Shown piece after piece: positions 12,801 through 23,807 of a stretch of 64,000 nt of DNA (positions are counted from its first letter, which is position 1; each line of letters opens with the position of its first letter). The stretch is from the NCBI RefSeq assembly GCF_000524195.1, contig NW_020170386.1, positions 563,982-627,981 on the forward strand. The letters run 5' to 3'. Under the pieces are notes generated by a model. The model saw only the letters and a list, made by a program, of their open reading frames with translations. It searched no databases and was not told the origin of the DNA. The translations under genes and the position numbers were made by a program. Source of the stretch: Echinococcus granulosus. Taxonomy: Eukaryota > Platyhelminthes > Cestoda > Cyclophyllidea > Taeniidae.

Positions 12801-13117
12801 TTAATACACAACAGAAGCAACGGCAAATCGATGAAGGTAATGCTTAGAATTGGCAATATTTAAAGGTTGTGTGATCTCTCCTGCAGAAAGCAATGGCTGG
12901 CTTCGTCTACCTTCCCTTCCTTGTGGTTGTCGTGATCTGTTGGTGCTTCTTTTTCTTTGTGATGCCGGAGACGAAGAATAAATCATTCGATGAAATTGCC
13001 AAAATACTCTCCGGTGAACCTCGTAGCAACGCGAATGGTGGTAACAGCAATGTCAATGCCAACTCGAATTTGACACCGAAGGGCATTACCCAGGCAGAGG
13101 AAGGCAACACTCTGTAA
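9833..13117 (+). CDS. SLC2A-type facilitated sugar transporter A (interrupted by an assembly gap)
   Basis: Major facilitator superfamily hexose transporter related to GLUT1-4. Exons: 9905-10003, 10349-10485, 10739-11330, 11925-12456 (contains 100 Ns) and 12887-13117. They encode a 12-helix protein. Family marks: GYNLGIVNLP in TM1, LGRRNSL after TM2, GRFISG in TM4, PESAR, QQLCGINAV in TM7, ERAGRRTL after TM8, GPIPAMIVAEIF in TM10, and PETKNKSFDEI after TM12. Residues that differ from GLUT1: QLS in TM7 is QVL, the tyrosines after GINAVF are replaced (GINAVIANSS), and the Trp of GPIPW is Ala. The start is tentative: an ATG at 9833-9835 directly followed by a GTAGGC donor would give M then TVTCTLVF. 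Another first exon further upstream is equally possible. Paralogue of the gene at 16134-20475, with the same intron positions. Confidence 0.9.
12334..12433. other. Assembly gap of exactly 100 N inside a transporter exon
   Basis: A run of 100 unknown bases breaks the fourth identified exon of transporter A after NLMV. If the Ns are removed, the exon is 432 nt, stays in frame and reads NLMVLATFPPLN. The paralogue has NLIVVASFPSLN in an exon of exactly 432 nt. The gap size is therefore probably a placeholder and little or no coding sequence is missing. Confidence 0.9.
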
Positions 13118-13140
13118 TATGTGGACAGTATTCATTTCCA

Positions 13141-13146
13141 AATAAA
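13141..13146 (+). terminator. Poly(A) signal of transporter A
   Basis: An AATAAA hexamer starts 24 nt after the stop codon of transporter A on the same strand. This implies a very short 3' UTR. Confidence 0.6.
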
Positions 13147-16133
13147 GTCTTGTTTTTACTAGACTATTTTTACAGGCTACTTTGGTGAAAAGCAGAATTG
13201 TTTCAAATTGTCAAAGTCTTCATTACTTCACAGGGTTATCCATGTCAAGATACTGCATTGAAACCTTTCCTAAAGCTGACTGACGTGTGTCGTACAACCT
13301 CGTGTTCAAAATAGCCGTGCTTCAATCCCTTCAATTCTAAGTGAGCAAGGATTGGAAAAATGAAAAGAGATGTTAAACGCTACTTCGGTTCTAAATAGCG
13401 CCCTTAGAAATGGGCTGATTCATGCAACGCCCATCGAGCTCCCAATGGGGTGCAACTAAAGCAAAGTGTGCATGGAGAATCTCAAGATCAATGGTGCGCA
13501 CAGAACATGCCATGTGACAAGATTGCCCTTGTCACTTTCGGAGCATTGAGTGTTTATGTTTGTGGATGGTTTTTAAACATTGGAACCATAAGTCTCCGAT
13601 GGAGGTCGCAGCATTTTGGATGAGCATTAAAACCTACGCAATCTTATTTTAACACGGGCTTATCCGGCGTCTTTAGCTCAGCCAAAGCGCACCTTCATAT
13701 TCCAAAATCCCAACGTCCGGTATACCGCTGCTAGCGAAAACAACAAAAATACACCACTCAAGGGAATGGGGAGAATAGAGCAATTAATACCAATATGCGG
13801 TTCAGGAGGAGCAAAACCCTTTCCTTTACAAAGCAACTCTGGTGGAGGGGTTATTGACGCATTTTTGGTCATGAAAAGTACAAAACCAAACAAAGCATCT
13901 GCTTTGCCATGCAGCTGCACTGCTGATTAGGTTCACTAGCCAATAAAAGGGAGAAGATTGTACGCGAAAAACCGCGTCGGTAGCGAGTGTATTAGCTAAA
14001 TCAAGTTGAGAAGGATTAAAAATCCTTTCGTACGGCGACTGAAGTTGGATTCACCCATTGGAATTGACTACTTAATTGGTAAAATTAACTGCTTTCTACT
14101 ATAGTTATTTAATTTAATTACTTTCAGTAGGATGAGTCTACTACGGGAAGACTGTGGCGCCTCTGATGTATGGAGATAAATGGCCGGTTCCAAATAGCTG
14201 CTTTAAACGACTGGTTCATCCTCTGAGCGTTTGTCACTTGCCAGATTTCTGACATCAAACCAAAGAAGACATCGAAACTTACGCCACCGAACTCTCCGTA
14301 TGAACCACCACCCTGCAGATTTACCCAAACGACCACCGTTTTGCGAAGGGTGGACTCCTCAATTGGTAAGTTGTCACTATGGTCGTCCGCTGGGGTGGTT
14401 AGATCAGAGTCCTGTCACTAGGATGAAGATCGGACGGTGAAGGCAAAAGGTAGGATGCGGAGCTAGTTTGAAAAACTTTAGCCAAATTTCTGTAGAAAAG
14501 GAAAATTAGTTCAAACTTAAACGATAAATAAAGTAATTGATCGCTGCAAACGTAAACGTAGACTGTGGGGGTTCAAACTGAGAGATAAAAAAAGTGGTCC
14601 GATGCAATTTGACTGTCAAACTGCATGACATTTTAAAGCAGAATAACTATGGATGGAGATTCTCTCCGCTTGCATTGGGACGGGATGAAGGCGTTATGAC
14701 AATTATGTAAATTACTAACAACTTAAGATCAAGTGAAGCTGCTGCTGTTCAAATAAGTGATTAATTATAGTTAGTGTGACTAGAAAGCCTCCCAGTCAAA
14801 ATAGCTGGAGTGTCACATCTTCAGCATTCTTTTCAATTTTCCCCACTGAGTCTATTAAAACCACCCATTATAAGCGATTTGGTAAATAGAGTGCCCTCCT
14901 TCGTACACAGATCATCCCATTTCCTTATATTAAAAAGTGCCGAATACGTGATATCTTGTTTAACTGAATTAGAGATAATGGGTATTGAAGCAAGCACAAG
15001 ACATATTGGTGACCCAGACACGTACGTCCTCCACATTTTGGCTCAGTCATGTGCTTAGAGGTCCACAGACACGAAGGTACGCCCTCTTCTGCGGATCACA
15101 TGCTTTAATAAAAGCATGACACGGATCTAATGGATTACTTCTTCTAGACGTATTATTTGCAAATAATTTCTGTCAGGTACTTGTATAAGTACAAAGGTCA
15201 TGTGCACCTGATCTTCGACAACTGTGATGCCTTGGTATTTCCATCGGCAACAAAATCTATAAATTACCCCAGTCCCTTAATTCCATTTGCCATGGCTTTC
15301 GTCAAGCATATGCCCAAAATCCAGTGTTCTTTATACGTCCGTGACCATACTTCAAGTTCTGCGCTCATTTAGAAAAGACCCTTAGACTCCCCCTAATCTT
15401 CTTCCTTTGGGAGAGAATTAGCTCATTAAGCCTTCTAATTGTTCGACTGTAGGCAATGTGGCGCGGGCAGCCATTAAATAAAAAGCATCTGTGCAGGTAA
15501 GCTAAAAGTACGCATTTAGTTTGAGGCTGCGCCCATGCGCCTCAGTTATTTTACGGTCACTTTTTGAAGAGCAGAAATTTAGTCTCCTGTTATAGCTAAA
15601 GTTTAAATGAAACGTCAGAAAAGGAGTAATTAGACTATGCGCTGAGGGCGATTTGAGCGAAAATATTTCAAGTCTGTTTTACAAAATCGAAACTGGACAG
15701 AAGCCGAAAGATTTCCACCTGCGCTTTCAGTCCACATACAATCGGTCACCGGTACATTTGCCCCCGACCGCACACTATAACGGTCTAAGGTACACGAAAG
15801 CTTGCCAATCCACTTCTAACAGGTCGTTTTAATCACTTCAGCATTAATAACCACCCAGTAAGATTTGCAAAAAGGAGGAAAATAAAAACAACAACAGAGT
15901 CATTATCAAAACTATAGTGAAGTCCCGATTGACCTGCCACATCTATAAGAAGAATGAAGAGCGAAGAGTTGACCGTGCAGTAACTTGGTCTATGGAGAAT
16001 GGGGGTAAAATGGGATAGAAGGCAAGTAAGTGGGTAGATGAGGGGAAGCGCGGACACAAACAGCAGGGGGGAGTGCATCACGCCATGAATAAACGGAAGA
16101 GAGGGGAGGGGGAAGGAGAGCAAAGAGAGTAGT
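13147..16133. other. Intergenic interval between convergent transporter genes
   Basis: About 3 kb separates the two convergent transporter 3' ends. No ORF shows protein-family similarity or splice support. It probably includes the 3' UTR of transporter B. One small perfect hairpin is present at 15099-15118 (8-bp arms, 4-nt loop); nothing else stood out. Confidence 0.5.
15099..15118. repeat. Short perfect hairpin CATGCTTT-AATA-AAAGCATG
   Basis: Two 8-bp arms pair perfectly around a 4-nt loop, and the loop plus arm also contains AATAAA. It lies between the convergent transporter genes. Such a short hairpin can occur by chance. Confidence 0.4.
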
Positions 16134-19100
16134 CTAGGCATCGACCTTGGAGTCGTCGTCAGTGCGTCGGAGAGCGGTGGCGGCCTCCTCGTCTTCCTTG
16201 GTGAAGACAGGCGACTGCAGCGCCGCGGTGCGCTTACCCACCACAATGCTCCCGAAGGCCAGATCACGTGCCACCTCATCAAAGGTGCGGTTCTTCGTCT
16301 CCGGCATGAAGAGGAAGAATACCACCCAGCAAACCACCACCACCACAAGATACGGCAGGTAAACGTAGCCTTTCAACAGCCCCTGTAAATCACATCCACA
16401 CATACTACGTGACACCCCCAAATTAAAGGAACTCGCAACGACTCCCATCTCCCACGCCCTGTCGGCTTATTAGTGTCTCCACACGCATGCTTTGTTGCAG
16501 TTCAGTGGGATTTTCCACTGTACTCAGGAGTGGTATAAGTGGTTTTAAAAAGAAATATGTTGGAATGGTTTACACTTGACGTAAATAGGCTTTTATTTAT
16601 TGTAAACAGGAGACACTTTTGCCTTCAAAATAAAGTATGGGAATTTATTTAATCAAGATAATAGAAAAAATGCTGGGAAGTGGCTGTCCGCTCCCTACAC
16701 GAACACAAGAGCCCTATTAATAGTGTTTGCAATCTAGTAATCCGCTTAATGTTCTGCAGACCGGCCATCCTCACTCAAATGACGCCGACTTTAAGTCAGA
16801 ATATGGGAAGTTAGCTTTTTCGCATCTAGAAGCACTCCAAGCAATCATCGGACTCAGCTACCACGTGTGAATAAGATAACCCTTTCAAATCAGACTTTCA
16901 AAGGAGGTCTTGGGGTGCTTCGTCTAATACATTGGAATATCGAGTTTAGAATACTTTTGTTGGTTAGGTAAATTAGTGGTGCAGTCAATGACTTTTGCTT
17001 ATTTCGTAGATTTCCACTGAGCCTAAAGTGGAACTATTTGAAATAAAATAATAAATTAACTTTGTTTTGTTTTATTCAGCACACCTCGAAACTTTTTAAG
17101 AGTAGTCTATCACCAAAATTACGTCTAACTCCCTCATACTGCTGAGAGAGAGGTGGTTAATGATGATTTACGAGTACAGTCCATTATCTCACTTGGAGCC
17201 GGAAGGGAGGAGGAAGAGGCTTACGTTGAGCGAAGGGAAGGAGGCTACGACAATGAGATTGCAGGCCCACTGGATGCTCTGACTGAGGGAATAGGCGGCG
17301 GCGCGGGGACCCTGACGGAAGATTTCGGCGACGATAAGCGCGGGCATTGGACCGAGACCCATGGCGAAGGCGGCGACATAGATGAAGACGAGGACAGCAG
17401 AAACGAGAATGAAGGGCATCTTATTGACAACACCATCGTTGTTAGCGATATTAACGAAGATCACCAGAAGCAGCAGTGTTAATGCCAGCACGAGGGTGGG
17501 CCACAGCAGAAGAGTGCGCCGACCCGCCTTCTCCAACAGCGGCAGCGCCACGATTGTGCAGATGACGTTGAGCAGACCCAGGCCTACCACAAAGTACTCC
17601 AGCATGTCTGACGACACGTTGGCGCCTTTCAACATTTCCGAGGAATTCGCAACCACCTAGACCACAATGCGTGACACAAAGTTACATCTACATTATTCAT
17701 TCTCCACAAGGTAAGCTACTTTAGCTAGTCGGCGATACGCGATTGCAGGGTGCGACTTCAGCAACGATTTAATGGATTATAAAACAGGCAAACGGAATTC
17801 CATTTGTTGTGATATTTGTTGAAACTCAATAGTAGTTTTGCTCCATTACAGTAAGATTACCTCCATCATCTTCAAATAAAGCATTTAAATGACTTTAATA
17901 AACTAGAGACCACTTGTCTGATTAACACATGCATAAAGCAAATTCTACGCTACAGTATAATAACAGGCAGCTCTGAAGGTATGTTATGTTGTTAATAAAA
18001 ATGCTGAAAATATTTCAACTAATCCAATGAGAACTCTAAGTAAAATCTTGTTTCCTTAAACTCTGTCCCTCTCTGAATAAGGCAATATTTGGTGTGGAAT
18101 TCCCTGGTTCCGATAATTTTTTAAAAGCTTTACTGGAAGGTTATTCGACAAATTTTTGGTGACGCACCTTTTGGAAGCTAGTCATCTCGGTGAAGGAAGA
18201 TTTGCGGTTCCCAATTATGAATGCGCTCGAACTTGAGTTGATGACTCACACAGCTTTGGTAAGTGATCTGCAACATTCTTTGAGTTGCATATCTCAAAGA
18301 AACTAGGTGGCACAATGCATTATCCCATATGTACCACTCCTCCGCCTGAAGTTGCGGAAGAAGTGCGTAGTTAAGAGCCGCTCACTTTCGCGGCATGAAC
18401 TCGCTGGATGAAAAAATCAAAAGTATGCTCGCATGTTTTTGTCACGATTTCACATTACGGATTTCACAGGCTTGGCGATCAATTTGTGGTCCTTATCTAC
18501 GGACCACACCACACTGCTGCAAAATGCTTAATGGTATGAGCATTTACTTTGTACAAGGTAAGGCAACATGCTGCTTGCGCCAGCAAAATATTGCAGGGTC
18601 AGCCAGAGCCCACAAATACCCATTTCGGTAAGATGTAACCAGAAGTAAACTTACTCACTTTTAAACAATCCATGAAGCATTCTCGCAAAGTCGGCACACT
18701 GACACACATAATCTTGTAAAACCTCACTATGAGGTTTTACAAAAGCGACCTTCAGGTCGTAAGTAGTATGGATGTGCCCAAAGGTACGAAAGAGATGACT
18801 TACAGCATTAATTCCCGAGAGCTGCTGCATGACCTGGATGAGAACCGCTAAGATGACAGGCATACGGAGATCTCTGCGACGAAAGAGCTCAACAAATTTG
18901 AACTCTGGTTGGTTCTGAGCCACCTCTAGCTCTTCGCGCATCTCGGCGATGAACATGTCCACATTCTCGGAGCCGTTAATGTGAGCAAAGGCTTTGCGTG
19001 CAGCCTCCTCGTCCTTCTTCTTGAGGTAGAGCCAACGCGGCGACTCGACAGTGAAGAAGGAGATGACGAGAGCGACTGCAGCGGGGATGGCGCCGACGCC

Positions 19101-20475
19101 CATGGCGACTGGCCAGAGAGTAGGTGTGTTCAGGAGGTGCGTGAGGGTGAGCACATAGGAGATGAGAATGCCGATGGTAATAGCCAGTTGGTTGCAAGCT
19201 CCGATCATGCCCCGCAGATGACGTGGCGCGATCTCTGTGAGGAACATCGCTGCAACACCAATGCTCAGACCGCTGTTCAGACCACTGATCGCACGTCCGA
19301 AATACAGCAGGGCAGGCTGATTCGCCACCAGACACACAGAAGAGATAATTGATCCCACAATGCCGACCACATTGTTCATCATTAGGCTGCGCTTCCTGTA
19401 GAAAAAGACGCCAACAAACATATTAGAAGTGCTGTGTGCAAATTAATCTAAGATGAAATTACAACAAATCATGGGCATTTGGGAGCCAGACTGTATGTGG
19501 TGGGTAGATCGTTGTGTAGCATACGAGTAATGAGGTCCTATGAAGTTCACACAGTAGATATTAGTGTTTATTTTACTGGATTTGAACTAGCTTTCTTTGT
19601 ATTCCGACCCGCCACAGCTAGTTTGGCAGATCCATGATCTTATTGAGTGCTTTTTGAGGAGGATAGAAGGGGTCAAATCATCACACCTGCCCAGGCCATC
19701 GGCGATCCAACCGCAGGTGAAGGCTGCAATGGCGGCACAGATGACCAGCACCGAGGTTGTCTGGCCGTAGAGGAAGTTGGCATCCAAACCGGACGTGTTA
19801 TCAGGCTTGTAGTAGCCAACCAAAAACCTTTTGATGTTCTGTTGGGACGAGGCATAAAACAGGCGGTCAATGGTGATAAGTAAAGTGACAATGATCCGTT
19901 ACAATAGACACCAAAGGCGGTACTCTTACTTGACATCTTGAAATACTACATATTGACAATTTATGGTTCAATTCAAAACTTTTCGTAATTGTGTGTTATT
20001 AGAAATGAGAGAAAGTGAAAGTGAGGAGAATGTGTTGGGAGTTTTGTTTGATGATAAGCAAAGTGAAGTACAACTGAATGGCTGAAGGTCAGGTCAGCTT
20101 TAATATCGGCTTTACTGCTAGGCGTAAGTATGTGTCTGGCCGAATCTGTCAAACCTGCTGGTTTGATGCCCAGTCCTCAACTCTTAAATGAAATTCCAGG
20201 TGGGTGGTGTAATCAGAAAGTGATATGTATCGATGTGAATGGGTAAACACACTACACGTGGATTACTGGGTCCCCGTTTCAACCGAATTCAACTTCTTTA
20301 CATCTTAGTGAACAGAAGGCAGCAACTGGCAGGCAATTGAAGTAGTCTTTGCAACAAATGGCCAGCAACTTACATCTCCGGGCAGATTTGCGACGCCCAG
20401 ATTGTAGCCCAGGAGAAACGATGAGCCAAAACATGTCGTGAAGATTGATAAAACTAGTGGTCCAGATATACCTTT
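16134..20475 (-). CDS. SLC2A-type facilitated sugar transporter B
   Basis: Second GLUT-like hexose transporter, paralogous to the gene at 9833-13117. Exons in transcript order: 20374-20475, 19687-19838, 18804-19395, 17225-17656 and 16134-16382, all phase-consistent. The 592-nt and 432-nt middle exons match the other copy in length. Marks: GYNLGVANLP in TM1, LGRKRSL after TM2, GRAISG in TM4, VESPRWLYL, QQLSGINAV in TM7, EKAGRRTL, GPMPALIVAEIFRQGPR in TM10, PETKNRTFDEV at the end of TM12, then an acidic and Thr/Ser-rich tail. Like its paralogue it has VVANSS instead of VFYYS in TM7 and Ala instead of the TM10 Trp. The TM1-TM2 loop (KPDNTSG) carries a possible N-glycosylation site. The first coding exon with the start codon was not found; it lies upstream of 20475. 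Confidence 0.9.
18714..18742. repeat. Perfect 13-bp inverted repeat with 3-nt spacer in a transporter intron
   Basis: Arms TTGTAAAACCTCA and TGAGGTTTTACAA flank CTA. The hairpin lies 61 nt past the 5' splice site of the intron after the TM7 GINA codons of transporter B. It would form a stable stem in the pre-mRNA. Confidence 0.8.
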
Positions 20476-23400
20476 CTAAAATTTTAAATGCTGGATTTAA
20501 GTAGAAAGATTTCCCAAACCGAAGACAATAGTTACCAGCCGTGTTGCACCTTTAGTGCAATAGACTGCGCGCCAATTCATAGGAGAATGATTGGCATTAA
20601 ATCTGTCACGTATTCGATTATTGCAGTTACGTTCAAACCATTGGAAGATTTTCCAGTGGTAGGCGATCAATCAGTTTGAGAGAAAAATGCCAACGCTGAA
20701 CCTTATTGGTGGTCATTCAGCGGCTAAAAAGTGAAATTCGCAAATACCTACAAAGGCCTTCAGCGACCAAAGTCAAAACTGCGCAACGACCCGAGGCAAA
20801 TTTAAATAAGGAACAAAACCACTGACTATTCACTCACTTTGAACTCTACCGAGGTAATATTTACAATATTTGTGCAGCCCTTGTCGGGCCGGCAATGGTA
20901 TTAAGTGGGTCTGAATCAATGCTGCACTACTCAGGTAATGTATTAGGAATAAGGCGGTGTTCGAATCACAAATTATCCTTAGAGGTCCTTATTTTAAATG
21001 AGCACAGGTCTTTGTAGATTGCGGCAACACACGTTGAGACACTTATCAAACCTATTGAAAGCTGACGGGCGCCGTAAGGCTACTTAAAATAAAGCAGAAA
21101 ATAACAAGCCAGAGTCAGTAAGTTGACGTTCACCTCTTACGCTTCTCATCAAATAAATGTTTCTTTTCACAGAAAACAGAAATCAACTTCCATTTCTTGT
21201 GTTGAATAGGATGGTGAGAGATCTGTGATTGTGCCTACAATGGTGGATTACCAAAGCATAGTGGGCTGTCTTGACAACGAACTAAGTGTAGAGTCCCGTT
21301 TATTTGTGTTTGTCGCGAAGTCGCAAAGAAATAAAAGCCGAATTAGTGTTGATTTGCACAAACCTAAGGCCACTTTTCTATAGTCACGTCTTCATGACTG
21401 TTATTGGAGGAATGAAAATGATTGCAGCAATGACCTATGTGGCAAATCGTCTTTCATAATGACACACGATAAATGGATAACCGAAACACAGTGGAAATGG
21501 GCCACATGGCCGATAAATCAAGATTTCACGTACCATCCCTGATAAGGTGTGCGGGGCACAGAGGAAAAGACGTGTGTGAGGGCAAACGGTCGCTGATTCA
21601 GTTTATCGGCCTGCCAACCCTGCAGCACTGGCACTGGCCACACACTGCATACCCCAAGGAGCCAATCAATAGTAAATGAAGCGTGGAGAGCCAACCGGCA
21701 GTCGGCCTTCGTCTGAGCCAATGAACGAGCGCCATCCTTAGGCAAACAACGCCGTTCTGCCAAGCAGGCCACACCTATCTAACGTAACGTGTTCCAACCT
21801 CTGTTTTTACTTAGACGCTTTCCTTGCATCGACATCTATTCACTATCATACCAAACACCAACGCATAAGGAGTAACTGCATCAATGGGTTTTTAGTCATG
21901 CAAGGTAAAAACACTGTCACTGATTTGATAACTGCCGCTAGGCAGAATTTTATGATGCTTTGCTCACACTGGCCTGTGCATTTTTCCCCTCCACGTGATT
22001 AGCCCCAAATTTCTGTAAAACATGCAAACAAAGAGTGTTTTTAAACTCGTGCAGAGTCATGCACACGAAAAGGGTTGTATCCCCACCTACGTCAAACTTT
22101 AATCGGGTTAGACATTTTAAGATGAAGATTTCCTTCAATTTGTTAATCTCTCGAAGAAGCAATCCATTACTCTAGCAGATGTACAAGGAAATGGCGAAGT
22201 GTGGTGCCTCACTTCGCAAAATGCATAGAAAATGTGGCGTCCCGAGGACATATCGATAAACACTTGGGCGGATCCACACTTTAAGCCTGTGTTGAGAGGT
22301 CTGGTGAGCAGATGCGTCTTCATGGAGCTTCCTACTTAACAAATTTATCGTAGACGATGCTGTGCCGAAGCAGGTATATTTGAGGCTAGGATTTTGTTTT
22401 GTGCACACTCCAAATTACTACATTGGGCTGCGGTTTGCAGAGCTGTAACTGATATATGTCGTATCAATTGTTTCACTGAAACGAACTAGTCGTTTGTAAT
22501 TTCAACAGTCTTTACATCTTTACAGGATCAAATATGTTTTATATCGCAAAACGAAGAACCCAACATAAACTTTGGGATCTCGATAAAATAATAATTTAAT
22601 CAAAGCTATGGCGACTAACACTCGCCACTCATCGAAGAAGTGAGATTGATCACTTCACTGAGGTTAGTTTAAGGTCACCACAGTGATGCTTTTGGGAGCC
22701 AATTGCATTCAGCACCAATATTTCCAACCAAATTTAGTGAATTATAGTAAGGCCAATCGTTTATGTCGGCATTTGATGTCGAAATCATCGTTGCGATGAG
22801 CATTTTCGAGCAAACTAAGGTGAATTCCCTCACCTCCTTTGTTACCTTGTGGTTTTCAGTAACGTTTTTCAAACAAATCTTTCAATGCTAGAACAATAGT
22901 CTAACATCCAAACGCCAGTAACCAAAAATGCTTAATAACAGCATCTTGATGGTGACTTGTGCCCAACTTCATGCTCATCGATACGCATTTTATGCTACCT
23001 AGCTGAATTCATTAGCACCAAAGTCTACCCTGGAAGATTTTAATGGATGACCTTTCAGAGGTAGCCCCATGTAAATGTTTATTCAGGTACGAAAGTTGGA
23101 AAAAGATCTTAGGACTACGTATTTGCCGTTTTTGTATGTTGATTGGTTTTAATTTAATGTGAGCCAATTTTGGTTCCTTCCCATGCACGACGCTCTTCTC
23201 CTGTATCTGCTGTTATGCTAATGACTCCCCAAGACTCGCTATGACAACCAAAATTCATTAAAACTGAATGCACCTACAATGGCTATTGTCCATCATAAAC
23301 AAGATTGCTTGTAGAGCGAAAGCACACACACAAAGGTCCGCTGGACCTTTTCTGAACTGCTAGGCCATTGCCCTAACAACTGGTCCTGAGATGCATGTGC

Positions 23401-23779
23401 TTGGTATGGCCTCATCTCACCTACCCGTAAGTTATCCAAAGAACGCTTTCTAGCAGAAACAGCGCTTCCACTACAATGGCATCCAATTCCTCTTGCCCAC
23501 ATTCGCCATCTAGAGAAGAAAACAAACGAATATTTTTGTCAATAATGTCCCTTCCATCATTCTCCTTCAGAGGGCTTTTCGGATTTGCCAACAAAAAAAA
23601 CCTTTGCAAAGCTCTTCATCATTGCTTGTGTAAATATTTTGGCTTGATTAAGGCGATCAAAAGCTAAGAATAACATCCATACGTCCAATGATGCACATTT
23701 TCTCACTGTTTGAGGCTTTATACCAACTTGCAGCGGTGGTCCCGATGATGAGAAGCCGGATAGACAAATGATTAAGCCT

Positions 23780-23807
23780 ATACTATACTGCTCAAGCAGT
23801 ATAGTAT
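23780..23807. repeat. Perfect 13-bp inverted repeat with 2-nt spacer
   Basis: Arms ATACTATACTGCT and AGCAGTATAGTAT are exact reverse complements separated by CA. The structure could extrude as a cruciform or mark the ends of a lost mobile element. No flanking duplication was seen. Confidence 0.8.
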
